Notes: generated by a model from the letters alone, not told the origin. DNA of 64,000 nt from Cyclobacteriaceae bacterium (GCA_022842845.1 JALHOT010000007.1:1-64000); one strand, 5' to 3'. Positions 44,569 to 54,716 are shown, numbered from the stretch's first letter. Numbers and translations are program-made.

Positions 44569-45399
44569 TTAACCAATCATGACACGCTTAAATTCAACCA
44601 CAGTTAAGCCCTTGCTCACGCTATCTAAGTATTGAGCAACGGTCTTAGAACTATCTTTTACGAAAGTCTGAGGAAGAAGCGTACTCTCCTTAAAGAATTT
44701 ATTGAGCTTACCGGCTGCAATCTTCTCAACCATATTTTCAGGCTTACCTTCCGCCAAGATCTGTGCTTTAGCTATCTCCAATTCTTTTTCAATAAGGCTC
44801 TTGTCAACCTGGGTTTCATCTACAGCAACAGGATTCATGGCTGCAATTTGCATACCTACGTCTTTACCTGCTTCTGTAACATCAGCACCGTTAACACCTT
44901 TCAACGAAACCAATACACCTAATTTAGATCCCATGTGGATATAAGGCACGATGGCTTCACCAGTCATGCGCACATACTCGCTGATCTCAATTTTCTCTCC
45001 GATCTTACCAACCAGTTCAATGATTTTATCATTGATGCTTAAACCACCACCTGCAGACATGGTCAACAGGTCTTCTTTAGTAGCGGGTTTATTGTTGAAG
45101 GCCGTCTCTACAATCAACTTACCTAAACTTTGAAACTCTTCGTTCTTACCCACGAAGTCAGTTTCGCAGTTAAGGGCAATCAATACTGCCTCTTTCTTGT
45201 CAGCACTGCTTTTTACAAAAACAGAACCTTCTTTTGCATCGCGATCAGAGCGGGAAGCAGAAACCTTCTGTCCCTTCTTTCTTAATATTTCAATGGCCTT
45301 CTCGAAATCACCTTCTGATTCGGTGAGGGCTTTTTTACAATCCATCATACCCGCGCCAGTCATGGTGCGGAGCTTGTTTACATCTTGCGCTGAAATCAT
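44569..45399 (-). CDS. tsf: Elongation factor Ts
   Basis: About 276 residues from the ATG at 45399 (ISAQDVNKLRTMTGAGMMDCKKAL), the conserved N-terminus; the frame is open further upstream without similarity. It recycles EF-Tu-GDP. The TDFVG motif (CETDFVGKNEEF) that contacts EF-Tu is present. Last gene of rplM-rpsI-rpsB-tsf. Confidence 0.97.
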   Translation of the reverse strand: MISAQDVNKLRTMTGAGMMDCKKALTESEGDFEKAIEILRKKGQKVSASRSDRDAKEGSVFVKSSADKKEAVLIALNCETDFVGKNEEFQSLGKLIVETAFNNKPATKEDLLTMSAGGGLSINDKIIELVGKIGEKIEISEYVRMTGEAIVPYIHMGSKLGVLVSLKGVNGADVTEAGKDVGMQIAAMNPVAVDETQVDKSLIEKELEIAKAQILAEGKPENMVEKIAAGKLNKFFKESTLLPQTFVKDSSKTVAQYLDSVSKGLTVVEFKRVMIG

Positions 45400-45468
45400 C
45401 TTTATTAAGATTTTATAATTACTACTTAGGAATTTAATACCTTTTTGCAAGGCATTGGTTAAAACAAA

Positions 45469-45491
45469 GACATCGGCTATTAACCGATGTC
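45469..45491 (-). terminator. Hairpin between rpsB and tsf
   Basis: GACATCGG (45469-45476) pairs with CCGATGTC (45484-45491) with a 7-nt loop; on the minus strand TTTGTTTT follows. It may be a partial terminator or a processing site that lowers tsf relative to rpsB. Confidence 0.5.
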
Positions 45492-45541
45492 CTTATTATT
45501 GTACCGACTATTGAACATCGGTTAATTGAGTCATTGGCTAA

Positions 45542-46303
45542 TTAAGCTACAGTCTCGTCAACTTTACGCTTCTCCTCCTCGTCCTTCTTAGACGCTACAT
45601 CTTCCTTATCCTTCTTGCGCTCAGCCAAACCTTCTTCAATTACTTTACCAATGTGTTTCACAATGATAGAGATTGATTTGAAAGCATCGTCATTGGCAGG
45701 AATAGGGAAATCAACAGTAGTAGGATCTGAGTTAGTATCCACCATAGCAAATACAGGGATATTTAACTTCAAAGCTTCTGTAACTGCGATGTGCTCACGC
45801 TTCACGTCAATGATGAAAAGGGCAGCAGGTAAACGGTTAAGATCGGTGATACCGCCTAACAATTTCTCCAACTTCGCTTTTTCACGGGTGATCATCAAAC
45901 GCTCACGCTTCGCCAGGTTATTAAACGCTTCGTCTTTCATCAACTTCTCGATCTGAGAAAGTTTCTTCAACGACTTACGGATAGTGGCGAAGTTTGTTAA
46001 CATACCACCTAACCAACGCTCGGTTACGAAAGGCATGTTTAAGCGCGTTGCCTCGTCTGTGATGATGTCTTTAGCTTGCTTCTTAGTAGCTACGAACATG
46101 ATCTTGCGACCAGAGCGTACAATATTCTTCAAAGCAAAGCTCGCCTCATCCAGGCAAGACAAAGTCTTGTTTAAATCGATAATGTGGATACCATTGTTTT
46201 CCATGAAGATGTACTCGGCCATCTTCGGGTTCCACTTGCGGGTAAGGTGACCAAAATGAACACCTGCCTCCAATAATTCCTGATAGGTAATTTTTTGTGC
46301 CAT
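45542..46303 (-). CDS. rpsB: 30S ribosomal protein S2
   Basis: 253 residues. Signature blocks: LLEAGVHFGHLTRKWNPKM at the N-terminus, RWLGGMLTNFATI and IFAMVDTNSDP-like VPVFAMVDTNSDP. The C-terminal tail is Lys/Glu-rich, as in other Bacteroidota. It is 12 bp behind rpsI. Confidence 0.98.
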   Translation of the reverse strand: MAQKITYQELLEAGVHFGHLTRKWNPKMAEYIFMENNGIHIIDLNKTLSCLDEASFALKNIVRSGRKIMFVATKKQAKDIITDEATRLNMPFVTERWLGGMLTNFATIRKSLKKLSQIEKLMKDEAFNNLAKRERLMITREKAKLEKLLGGITDLNRLPAALFIIDVKREHIAVTEALKLNIPVFAMVDTNSDPTTVDFPIPANDDAFKSISIIVKHIGKVIEEGLAERKKDKEDVASKKDEEEKRKVDETVA

Positions 46304-46315
46304 TGTCGTAATCGA

Positions 46316-46702
46316 TTAACGTTTGCTGAACTGGAATCTTCTTCTCGCCTTTCTACGACCGAACTTCTTACGTTCAACCATACGAGAGTCGCGGGTAAGC
46401 AGGTTATCCACTTTAAGGGCTGCTCTGTTTTCTTCGCTTACGCGAACCAGTGCACGGGCAATACCTAAACGGATTGCTTCGGCCTGTCCTTTAATTCCAC
46501 CGCCTTCTACATTAATTGTTACATCGTACTGGCCTTCCACTTTAGCAGCTGCTAGAGGCTGCTTCACGGTAGTTTGATGTATTTCTGATAAGAAATATGT
46601 TTTCAATTCGCGGTTATTGATAAGAATAGCGCCATTGCCTGGTGTTACATAAACACGGGCTATGGAAGTCTTTCTTCTACCGACTGCGTTTTTAGTCTCC
46701 AT
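46316..46702 (-). CDS. rpsI: 30S ribosomal protein S9
   Basis: 128 residues. Family blocks: GRRKTSIARVYVTPGNGAI, GGGIKGQAEAIRLGIARAL and the basic tail ending RRRFQFSKR, which reaches the P-site tRNA. It is 3 bp behind rplM. Confidence 0.98.
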   Translation of the reverse strand: METKNAVGRRKTSIARVYVTPGNGAILINNRELKTYFLSEIHQTTVKQPLAAAKVEGQYDVTINVEGGGIKGQAEAIRLGIARALVRVSEENRAALKVDNLLTRDSRMVERKKFGRRKARRRFQFSKR

Positions 46703-46705
46703 GTG

Positions 46706-47149
46706 TTAGAATTTAATCTGTTTAGGTTGTTGTGCCCCGTGAGGGTGCTGATCGCCCACGTATACATGCAAGCTTCTGTACAACTCGTTGCCAAGTTTGT
46801 TCTTAGGAAGCATACCGCGTACTGCGTGCTCAATCAAGCGCTCAGGATGCTTGCTCAGGATCATCGTAGGTGTGTGCTCGCGTTGTCCGCCTGGGTAACC
46901 AGAGTGCGTGAACAATACGCGTTGCGTTAACTTACGGCCTGTCATCTTTACCTTTTCAGCGTTGATAACTACCACATGATCTCCACAATCCACATTAGGT
47001 GTGAAGTTAACCTTGTTTTTTCCACGGATTATGCGTGCCACCTGGCTGGCTACTCGACCAAGAACTTGATCTTTTGCATCAACCAATACCCAATTCTTCT
47101 CAGCAGTTGCTTTGTTGGCGTGAGTGGTTTTGTAACTTAAGTGATCCAC
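46706..47149 (-). CDS. rplM: 50S ribosomal protein L13
   Basis: 147 residues from a GTG start (DHLSYKTTHANKATAEKNW). Family blocks: VDAKDQVLGRVASQVA, CGDHVVVINAEKVKMTG and AVRGMLPKNKLG. First gene of the ribosomal operon; a full promoter lies 50-80 bp upstream. Confidence 0.97.
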   Translation of the reverse strand: MDHLSYKTTHANKATAEKNWVLVDAKDQVLGRVASQVARIIRGKNKVNFTPNVDCGDHVVVINAEKVKMTGRKLTQRVLFTHSGYPGGQREHTPTMILSKHPERLIEHAVRGMLPKNKLGNELYRSLHVYVGDQHPHGAQQPKQIKF

Positions 47150-47198
47150 TTTATTAAGTTTTAATTGTTTAAATGCCCTTCTTTTCTAAAAAGGGACA

Positions 47199-47230
47199 CA
47201 AAAGTACGAGGCTTGTACTGAAAATCCAAA
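47199..47230 (-). promoter_or_regulatory. Promoter of rplM-rpsI-rpsB-tsf
   Basis: On the minus strand TTTG (47230-47227), 20 bp, TACTTTTG (47206-47199): an exact match to the Bacteroidota primary sigma consensus TTTG-N20-TAnnTTTG. A leader of about 40 nt precedes the GTG start. Confidence 0.65.
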
Positions 47231-47235
47231 GGAGC

Positions 47236-47952
47236 TTACGAATTAAGCTCCAACTGTCGGATTAAGGCCTGCATATCTTTGGGGTATGGGGCTTCAAAAC
47301 GCTGTTTTTCACCGTCTAAAAGTGCGAATTCAAGCGAAAAAGCATGCAATGCCATCCTTTTCATGAGGGGCTGTTCCTCTGTATATTTTTTCAGATTAAA
47401 GCCTCTTTTTAATTGCGAAAGCATCACAGGCTTGCCGCCATACTGCTCATCACCAGCAATGGAGGCTCCCAAACTGGCCAAATGAATACGAATTTGGTGC
47501 ATCCGCCCGGTAATTGGCCTGCATTCGATTAGGGTGTGCTGACGATAGGATTTGATAGAGGTAAAATAGGTCTGGGCCTCTTTGCCTTGCCTGGAAAGCT
47601 TCACAATACCGTCATCCTGCTTCAAAATCGCAGCGTCTACCAATTGATCCTGAAATCGGTGTATGCCATCGGCCACGGCATGGTAGATCTTATTAACCTG
47701 ACGATGCTCAAACTGCATGCTCAGGTGGCGGTATGCGTCAGGATGCTTGGCAAAGGCCAGCACGCCAGAAGTATCCTTATCCAGGCGATGGCAGGCCTGA
47801 GCATCCGCAGAAAATTCTTTGGCCAAGGCCAGCAAATTCACTTTCTCAACCCTGTCGTTAAGCGTAGACATGTAGGGGGGCTTGTTAACCAGGAAAAAAT
47901 CTTCGTTTTCAAAAAGAAGAATGTCGGCTATAGATATTTTAGATGGCTTCAA
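47236..47952 (-). CDS. RluA-family pseudouridine synthase
   Basis: 238 residues from a TTG start, without an S4 domain. The catalytic motif HRLDKDTSG holds the Asp nucleophile, followed by RPITGRMHQIRIHLASLG. It modifies rRNA or tRNA; the short form without S4 resembles RluA/RluE-type stand-alone enzymes and the site cannot be told. It is divergent from nothing obvious and lies alone. Confidence 0.9.
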   Translation of the reverse strand: MKPSKISIADILLFENEDFFLVNKPPYMSTLNDRVEKVNLLALAKEFSADAQACHRLDKDTSGVLAFAKHPDAYRHLSMQFEHRQVNKIYHAVADGIHRFQDQLVDAAILKQDDGIVKLSRQGKEAQTYFTSIKSYRQHTLIECRPITGRMHQIRIHLASLGASIAGDEQYGGKPVMLSQLKRGFNLKKYTEEQPLMKRMALHAFSLEFALLDGEKQRFEAPYPKDMQALIRQLELNS

Positions 47953-48014
47953 AATAATACGTGATTGTCAATTGAATTAGCAAAGCTACGCATTCAAATA
48001 CAAACCTAACCATT

Positions 48015-49058
48015 TCAATCTTCATCAGGTTTGGCACGCGGCAGCCTGAAACTAAACACAGAGCCTTTGCCGATGACGCTTTCGACCTCTGGTTTGCTTT
48101 TATGATTTTCCAGGATATGCTTAACAATGGCGAGTCCTAAACCTGTGCCGCCCTTCTCGCGACTGCGACTTTTATCTACCCGGTAAAAACGCTCGAAGAT
48201 TCTGGTAATATGCTCCGTTGCAATTCCCTCTCCGTGATCACGCACATGGGTGACAACATTTTTTTTGGTCACCTCAAAATCAATCACCACCTCTCCACCT
48301 TCGTTCGAATGTTTTATCGCATTAGATATTAAATTGGTCATAACCTGACTGATGCGTTGCCAATCGGCATAGACAGACACTTTATGAGGATGTCCTTGGA
48401 TACGCACTTTTATATTTCTCTCACCTGCCTTCTCTTCAAATTGTTCGATAACCTCCTCGGTAAGTTTCACCATATCGATGGTTTCAAAATGCATCTTGAT
48501 CTGACCCGTTTCAATATGCGATAAAGTGAGTAAGTCTTGAACGAGTGCATCCAAACCATCTAAGCTTTTGGCAGCCTTCTTTAAAAATTTTGTTCGTACA
48601 TTTTTATCATTAACGGCACCATCTAACAAGGTGTGTACAAAGCCCTGCGCAGCAAAAATGGGTGTCTTCAATTCATGTGATACATCTGCTATGAATTCTT
48701 TGCGAAAAGCTTCCAGCTTCTTTAACTCATCAATTTCTTTTTGCTTTAACTCCGCGAATGAAAATATCTCTTCATTAATACCTTGCAGAGGGTTTAGCGT
48801 ACCAGACTTTTGCTTACCCAATCCGCCCAACTCTTTTTTCTTCAGTTTTCCAACGAGTTTATAAATTTTATTGACTTCTCTGAAAATCAAAAATTCCAAT
48901 ACCACAAAGCTGAGCAGGTAAGAAACCGAAAGGCATATAAATGCCGAAACAAGCAAGGCACTGGTTTCAATGCCTTCGAAAAGTGAGAGAAATAAGGTTG
49001 TAATCAGCGCAATGCAAAAAGCAAGGAGAAGGGCCAGTACGCGCGAACTATAAACCAT
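48015..49058 (-). CDS. PhoR-like sensor histidine kinase
   Basis: 347 residues. Two adjacent membrane helices (about 7-28 and 33-58), linker, coiled coil, HisKA with phospho-acceptor His128 (DVSHELKTPIFAAQGF) and HATPase_c ending GTGLGLAIVKHILENH. The absence of a periplasmic loop is typical of the PhoR that senses through the Pst-PhoU system. It is 160 bp behind the PhoB-like gene. Confidence 0.9.
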   Translation of the reverse strand: MVYSSRVLALLLAFCIALITTLFLSLFEGIETSALLVSAFICLSVSYLLSFVVLEFLIFREVNKIYKLVGKLKKKELGGLGKQKSGTLNPLQGINEEIFSFAELKQKEIDELKKLEAFRKEFIADVSHELKTPIFAAQGFVHTLLDGAVNDKNVRTKFLKKAAKSLDGLDALVQDLLTLSHIETGQIKMHFETIDMVKLTEEVIEQFEEKAGERNIKVRIQGHPHKVSVYADWQRISQVMTNLISNAIKHSNEGGEVVIDFEVTKKNVVTHVRDHGEGIATEHITRIFERFYRVDKSRSREKGGTGLGLAIVKHILENHKSKPEVESVIGKGSVFSFRLPRAKPDED

Positions 49059-49218
49059 GATGATTTGAAGATTCGATAATTTGATGATTTGATAATGGCA
49101 TGGCTGGTGATATTGTCACTTAATTCAGCTTACAAATTACCATCTTTTACTTAAACTTCAGCTGTGCCCATGGCTGCCTTTCCTTTTTTATCGCAACCTT
49201 CCATTAGCAAAATCTTTA

Positions 49219-49908
49219 TCAATTAAGGCTAAACTTATAACCTACGCCTTTAACAGTGGTGATGAAATCCTCTCCAATTTTTTCTCTTACTTTTCGGATA
49301 TGCACATCTACTGTTCGGGCAAGTACATATACATCCGAACCCCAAATATTCTGTAACAAATCCTCCCGACTGAAAACTTTGTTAGGATTTTGAGCCAAAA
49401 AATAAAGCAACTCAAATTCCTTTTTGGGAAGATTGATTTCTGTATTGCGAATCTTGATTGTATAACTGGTTCTGTCAATCGTTAACTCACCAATTGATAT
49501 TTGACTGGAAGGACTCTCCTTCTTTACGTCCCTGCGGAAAAGGGCGCTGATACGACTCATTAAAGCGCGCGGCTTGATGGGCTTGGTGATGTAATCATCA
49601 GCGCCTACATCGAAAGCTGCTACTTCAGAATACTCTTCAGAACGTGCCGTTAAAAACACAACAAAAGTTTTCTGAAGCTCGGGGATGCTTTTAATCTGCC
49701 TGCAGGTTTCAACCCCATCCATCCTTGGCATCATGATGTCAAGCAATACCAGGTCTGGCAAGAAACGCTTGGCAATTTCTACTGCTTTTACTCCATCACT
49801 GGCTGTTTTCACCTCATAACCACCTTTTTCAAGGTTATACTTCAGCAACTCCAGAATAGGTTCTTCATCATCCACTACCAAAACTTTCTGCGCAGGCTTA
49901 GTTGACAT
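49219..49908 (-). CDS. PhoB/OmpR-type response regulator
   Basis: 229 residues. REC domain with phospho-acceptor Asp57 (LVLLDIMMPRMDG) and Lys109-type KPIKPRAL block, then an OmpR-type winged helix (KKEFELLYFLAQNPNKVFSRE... RTVDVHIRKVREK). It is the partner of the PhoR-like kinase downstream. Phosphate control is likely but no pst or pho target is in the window. Confidence 0.92.
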   Translation of the reverse strand: MSTKPAQKVLVVDDEEPILELLKYNLEKGGYEVKTASDGVKAVEIAKRFLPDLVLLDIMMPRMDGVETCRQIKSIPELQKTFVVFLTARSEEYSEVAAFDVGADDYITKPIKPRALMSRISALFRRDVKKESPSSQISIGELTIDRTSYTIKIRNTEINLPKKEFELLYFLAQNPNKVFSREDLLQNIWGSDVYVLARTVDVHIRKVREKIGEDFITTVKGVGYKFSLN

Positions 49909-50007
49909 AGTATTTTGTTAAAGTTCAAAAGTAGCCACTACTAATCTATTTAAAAATACGAAGTCTTTTCTTAACAATTCCTTAATTCAAGCACAAAAGG
50001 CTCAAGC

Positions 50008-51054
50008 TCAATCATATGAATACCGATTCTTCAGGTAAAGCAGATAGTTTCTCAGATCTCCATTAAATTTTAGTTCACATTCTCTTTCGAAAAAATTTTG
50101 CTTGGCTTCATATTGCACAAAGGACATAAAGTAAGCATTGTTAGGTAAAGTCGATGAAAAGCGATCGGATGGTTTATCAATCAGCTTGAGCGAAAGGGTA
50201 TCTAAATTCATAACGATCCTGCTTATTGCCTCATTCTTTAGTCTTTCTTTTTCTGCTATAGTCTGCTCCCCGGAAAAAGTCTTGTATAAGCTATCCAACA
50301 TAACGGTGCCGCGTAACATGTGTGAAGCAAAGAGATTGTAATCATCATCCTCGTATAAGTACTCTTTGTATTGCCGGCTGTTGGTACCAAATTTATACTC
50401 TACAAACTCAAGTGCACCTGCATCTCCAATAAAATTGGCCAGGTTCTCATTAAAATCTATACTATCTTTTATGAACATGGTGGTGTGAACCATCTCGTGT
50501 ATAATTAAACTGGCCAGATCCCCTTCACTTCGCTTTAGCATATTGCTTAATATCGGATCGTTAAACCAGCCGAGTGTTGACCAGCCACCAGGATTGCGGA
50601 CAATGACATCTTTTCCTGCTGCTTTTAATTCATCGCGCAGAGACATGGCAAGGTCTTGCTTAAAGAAACCCTTATAGGGAACTGCCCCTATTAAAGGAAA
50701 AGTCCACTTCACAGATTGCAAAGCAAAGGGCTCGCATGCTTGTACAACCCACATGACAGGCTTGCCTTGCTGATCGTACATTTTTTTGTACACCTCTGTA
50801 TCGTTGAGGCCAAGGGAATCGATCGCGAAGCGCCTGATTTCGCCAATCAACAATAACTTTTGTTTTAATGAATCAGGATAATTCGGATCAGCGATGAATT
50901 CTTCTACGGGTCTGGCCTTCCATAAAATTTTTGCCTGACCTATACCCTGCCTTACACCATAGATCAGCAACTCGTGAAAAACACTCAACACTACCAACAA
51001 GATGATGAGCATGCTCACCAACATCTTCCTCCCTACTCTACTTCTTTTTTGCAT
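50008..51054 (-). CDS. Putative exported aminopeptidase (PF10023 type)
   Basis: 348 residues. An N-terminal membrane anchor or signal (residues 10-30), then the zinc-metallopeptidase motif HEMVH at 186-190 and the third-ligand region NENLANFIGDAGA about 15 residues later. The GGWSTLGWFNDPIL block is characteristic of the putative aminopeptidase family. The substrate is unknown. It overlaps the upstream outer-membrane gene by 17 bp. Confidence 0.85.
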   Translation of the reverse strand: MQKRSRVGRKMLVSMLIILLVVLSVFHELLIYGVRQGIGQAKILWKARPVEEFIADPNYPDSLKQKLLLIGEIRRFAIDSLGLNDTEVYKKMYDQQGKPVMWVVQACEPFALQSVKWTFPLIGAVPYKGFFKQDLAMSLRDELKAAGKDVIVRNPGGWSTLGWFNDPILSNMLKRSEGDLASLIIHEMVHTTMFIKDSIDFNENLANFIGDAGALEFVEYKFGTNSRQYKEYLYEDDDYNLFASHMLRGTVMLDSLYKTFSGEQTIAEKERLKNEAISRIVMNLDTLSLKLIDKPSDRFSSTLPNNAYFMSFVQYEAKQNFFERECELKFNGDLRNYLLYLKNRYSYD

Positions 51055-52153
51055 GTCCTAGAAAGAATTGATCATTGAAATTGAGATAGAAACCATAAGA
51101 GTATTGAATATTCTCGGGGTAGGTGTCATAAAAAGGTTCAACTCTTGCGGTAAGGCTGAGTCCCTCTGTAATCTTCTTTTCATATAAAAAACGCAGCATA
51201 TATAATACTCTTGCCGGCTGCACTATGTTAGGATATCGCTCTGTGCTTACTGGGAAGATCTGGCTGCCATCGCTGTTCAAAAACTCATTCCCATACCAAT
51301 ATGTACCCATCAGGCTAAGGCCAAAACGGGTTTGTAAATAAGGATTGATATAGATCCCATTGCCATCTTTATACGGCACAATACGATTGGTCAGACTTTG
51401 GTTAGTTAAAAAGTAGGACTTAACTCCATACGCTTGTACTGCTGCATGTAGCTTCTTGCTTATTGTTAATCCTATGGCCGAAGAAAAATCTGATCGCAGC
51501 GGTTGTGGGCTTACATCAATTTGTCCACCCGCATGTCTAATAGTCGCCTGCAAGGGTACCTCAATGATCCAACCCTTCACATCTGCTATGCGTTTGCTAA
51601 AAGATAAGCCAGCTACAAATCTTTCCTGATCTGGATCATTGAAGTAGATCATCTTTTCCCAATTGACCCATGCATCCAGAAACAAACCATCCTTCATCCA
51701 TAAAATTTGTACCCCCTCCTCAAGCCTTTTATTCAATACGTTTTCAAAATCATATAAGGGCTCTATAAGCTGATGCTGCGTAGCGCCTTCCAGAGTACCA
51801 ATTATTGTAGAGAAATGCTGATGCTTTATTTTTAGAGAAAGTGTTGGCAAAACTGTTGAAAAGCGATTATTGCCAAAATCCTTTTGCAGATAAGCTCCTA
51901 TATCAATCCTTACTTTCTCTCCCAGTTGGTAATACACGTAAGGATTAAACTGATAACCAAAAAGAGTATAACCACTGATCGTAGTTTCAAAATACTCGTT
52001 ATTCTTGCCGAAGGCGAGCAAGCGCAAGCCTGCATACAGTTTGTTCGAGTCAGCAGGCTCAATGGCCAATCGCTGGTCAAACGAAGTGTTATCGAGTTGA
52101 CCAAAGACAGCAGTACTCGACAAAAAGATTAAACAAAAAAACAAAGCCTTCAT
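51038..52153 (-). CDS. Outer-membrane beta-barrel-like protein of unknown function
   Basis: 371 residues with a signal peptide ending VFGQ. The mature part alternates aromatic strands (VYYQLGEKVRIDIGAYLQ, LSLKIKHQHFSTIIGTLEG, YGFYLNFNDQFFLGH) and lacks Cys, consistent with a barrel of 14 or more strands. No family is recognised. Upstream of, and overlapping, the aminopeptidase gene, so the two form a unit. Confidence 0.75.
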   Translation of the reverse strand: MKALFFCLIFLSSTAVFGQLDNTSFDQRLAIEPADSNKLYAGLRLLAFGKNNEYFETTISGYTLFGYQFNPYVYYQLGEKVRIDIGAYLQKDFGNNRFSTVLPTLSLKIKHQHFSTIIGTLEGATQHQLIEPLYDFENVLNKRLEEGVQILWMKDGLFLDAWVNWEKMIYFNDPDQERFVAGLSFSKRIADVKGWIIEVPLQATIRHAGGQIDVSPQPLRSDFSSAIGLTISKKLHAAVQAYGVKSYFLTNQSLTNRIVPYKDGNGIYINPYLQTRFGLSLMGTYWYGNEFLNSDGSQIFPVSTERYPNIVQPARVLYMLRFLYEKKITEGLSLTARVEPFYDTYPENIQYSYGFYLNFNDQFFLGHAKKK

Positions 52154-52323
52154 GGGCTGCGAATATAACGAAAGCTGCCAAGCCTGACATATTCATTATA
52201 TACCTACTGGCATACCTAAGAAAAAACGACAATTGGTGTCGCAAGCCATTTTCCTGCTTTTTAATTAGGTTCGCAGTACCTTACTTTGATGCCACTAACA
52301 CTTTGTAATCAAACAACGCCTAT

Positions 52324-53358
52324 ATGAGTGACGCAAAAGAGAAACTAAAGGCCCTCCAGCTGACCATCGATAAACTCGAGAAAACCTACGGAAAGGGCAC
52401 CATCATGAAGCTCAGCGATGAGCGCGTGGTAGATATACCGGCCATTTCAACCGGATCCTTGGGACTGGACATCGCCCTTGGTATTGGCGGAATTCCCCGC
52501 GGTCGCGTTATTGAGATCTACGGACCTGAATCATCTGGTAAAACTACGCTTACCATGCACATGATTGCGGAAGCGCAGAAAAAAGGTGGCTTAGCAGCTT
52601 TCATTGATGCAGAACATGCTTTTGATAAAAGCTATGCCGAAAAACTTGGTATCGATACTGAAAATCTATTGATCTCCCAGCCCGATAATGGCGAACAGGC
52701 TTTAGAAATTGCTGACCACTTAATTCGTTCAGGTGCTATCGACATCATTGTTATTGACTCTGTAGCAGCCCTTGTGCCCAAAGGTGAATTGGAAGGCGAA
52801 ATGGGTGATAGCAAAATGGGTTTACAGGCTCGCTTAATGTCGCAAGCCCTGAGAAAACTAACCGGTACCATCGCTAAAACAGGTTGTTCTTGTATTTTCA
52901 TTAACCAGCTGCGCGAAAAAATTGGCGTTATGTTCGGTAACCCTGAAACGACTACTGGTGGTAATGCACTTAAATTCTATGCTTCTGTACGTTTGGATAT
53001 TCGCAGAATCGGTCAATTGAAAGACGGAGATGATATTAACGGTAACCGCACCAAAGTAAAGGTGGTGAAGAACAAGGTGGCTCCTCCTTTCAAGGTAGTA
53101 GAGTTCGATATCATGTACGGGAAAGGGATTTCAAAAACAGGTGAAATCATCGATCTGGGTGTAGAGTTGAATGTGATTCAGAAATCAGGTTCCTGGTTCT
53201 CTTACAATGGCAACAAACTTGGTCAGGGCCGCGACTCTGTTAAACAACTGATTGAGGATAACCCAGAACTTGCCGAAGAACTGGAAAAGAAAATCAAAGA
53301 TCTGGTAATGGTTGCTAAAGATAGCGGTAAACCAGTGTTGGCCGAGGAAAAAGAGTAA
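52324..53358 (+). CDS. recA: Recombinase RecA
   Basis: 344 residues, the usual length. Walker A GPESSGKT at 67-74, Walker [11 protein letters not shown], the [20 protein letters not shown] block and the acidic C-terminus are all present. It carries out homologous pairing and SOS activation. It is monocistronic; no canonical LexA box was recognised upstream. Confidence 0.99.
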   Translation: MSDAKEKLKALQLTIDKLEKTYGKGTIMKLSDERVVDIPAISTGSLGLDIALGIGGIPRGRVIEIYGPESSGKTTLTMHMIAEAQKKGGLAAFIDAEHAFDKSYAEKLGIDTENLLISQPDNGEQALEIADHLIRSGAIDIIVIDSVAALVPKGELEGEMGDSKMGLQARLMSQALRKLTGTIAKTGCSCIFINQLREKIGVMFGNPETTTGGNALKFYASVRLDIRRIGQLKDGDDINGNRTKVKVVKNKVAPPFKVVEFDIMYGKGISKTGEIIDLGVELNVIQKSGSWFSYNGNKLGQGRDSVKQLIEDNPELAEELEKKIKDLVMVAKDSGKPVLAEEKE

Positions 53359-53380
53359 TTATCAACGACATATGACAATA

Positions 53381-53431
53381 GACACAAGTAGCAAGATCGA
53401 ATCTATAGATGTAGGTCTTGCTACTTATGTC
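53381..53431. terminator. Long hairpin between recA and the ABC permease
   Basis: An 18-bp stem with two mismatches (53381-53398 with 53414-53431; core AAGTAGCAAGA) around a 15-nt loop. It stands between convergent genes. The following T-run is weak, so it may stop RNA decay rather than transcription. Confidence 0.55.
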
Positions 53432-53444
53432 TTAGTACTTAATT

Positions 53445-54716
53445 CTATGTGGATCTAATTGCCTCAACAGGATCCAATCTGGAAGCCATGGCTGCTGGTA
53501 CCACACCTGAAACTATCCCTATAATAGTTGATACCCCTAAGCCCAGTACAACATTTTTAGCTGACAGTACAATTTCCAAATTACCGATAGAGACTCTACT
53601 TATCAGCCATACGAGCAGCAATCCAGTAAGGCCACCAATCAGGCTCAGAAAAATTGATTCGAACAAAAACTGAAATAAAATAAAGTAGTTTTTTGCACCC
53701 AACGATTTTTGTAAGCCTATAATACTGGTTCTCTCTTTTACTGACACAAACATAATATTGGCAATGCCAAAGCCGCCCACCAAAATTGAGAAACCACCAA
53801 TTACCCACCCTGCAAGACTTAACACATCAAACACACCACTAATCATGTTGGCAATTGCCTCAGGACGGTTGATTGCAAAGTTATCCTTCTCTGTTGGCTT
53901 TAATCCCCTACGGCCACGCATTAAACCACGTAATTCGTTTTCAAGTGCCACCAGGCCTAGGTCTTTTTCACTACCACGCAAACCGATAACTGAGCGCGCA
54001 TTAAACTCATTCCATCTTCCTGTTCCTGTTTGATAGATTTTTCGTAAAGCATTGTAGGGCATCAAACAACTATAATCCCCAAAGCTGTCACCAAAAACAT
54101 TTTCACCTTCTCTCTCGGTTGTACCTATTACTGTGTACTTTCTATTCTTAATCCGAATTGTTTTGCCAATAGGATTCTCGTCATTTAAAAATAACTTCTG
54201 TTTAATCTCATACCCTATAATTACAACATCTCTGCCGGATGCTATTTCCAATTCGCTAAAGTATCTTCCCTCCGCTATTTTTACATCAAACACTTGATCA
54301 TAATCATCAGAACCACCTACAAAATTCACCTGACCCAAACTGTTGCTGTTTCGCTTTACAATTCCACCACCCACATTCGCGTAAATACAAACAGCAGATG
54401 AATACTGGAGATTATTTTTAAGAAAACGATACTCAGGATAGGAACTTGTTGGCCACTTAATATAGCTCTTCCACCAGTCCCTACTTCCATCGCCTCCTCC
54501 CCACGGAAACTTATCAACGTATAAAACATCTGTGCCCAGAAAATTTAGGCTCGTTTTAACATTTCTTTCTAGTGAATCAACAATGGTCAAAACTGATATA
54601 ATAGCAAAAATACCTATTGTTACACCCAGCAGTGAAAGTACGGTGCGGAGAACATTAACCTGAAGCGCTTTCCACGCAAATCGGAAACTTTCAAATATTT
54701 GAACGAGAAAAGACAT
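53445..54716 (-). CDS. MacB/FtsX-type ABC transporter permease (copy 1)
   Basis: 423 residues. Order: N-terminal helix (RTVLSLLGVTIGIFAIISVLTIVD), periplasmic MacB_PCD-type domain of about 230 residues, then three C-terminal FtsX helices. It may move lipids, peptides or act as a mechanotransducer; no ATPase or membrane-fusion gene is adjacent. It is a tandem paralogue of the next gene, 108 bp away. Confidence 0.92.
   Translation of the reverse strand: MSFLVQIFESFRFAWKALQVNVLRTVLSLLGVTIGIFAIISVLTIVDSLERNVKTSLNFLGTDVLYVDKFPWGGGDGSRDWWKSYIKWPTSSYPEYRFLKNNLQYSSAVCIYANVGGGIVKRNSNSLGQVNFVGGSDDYDQVFDVKIAEGRYFSELEIASGRDVVIIGYEIKQKLFLNDENPIGKTIRIKNRKYTVIGTTEREGENVFGDSFGDYSCLMPYNALRKIYQTGTGRWNEFNARSVIGLRGSEKDLGLVALENELRGLMRGRRGLKPTEKDNFAINRPEAIANMISGVFDVLSLAGWVIGGFSILVGGFGIANIMFVSVKERTSIIGLQKSLGAKNYFILFQFLFESIFLSLIGGLTGLLLVWLISRVSIGNLEIVLSAKNVVLGLGVSTIIGIVSGVVPAAMASRLDPVEAIRST

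Noticed and set aside
52154-52323. LexA-type box in front of recA
   Set aside because: I found no convincing palindrome; Bacteroidota often lack the classic SOS box.
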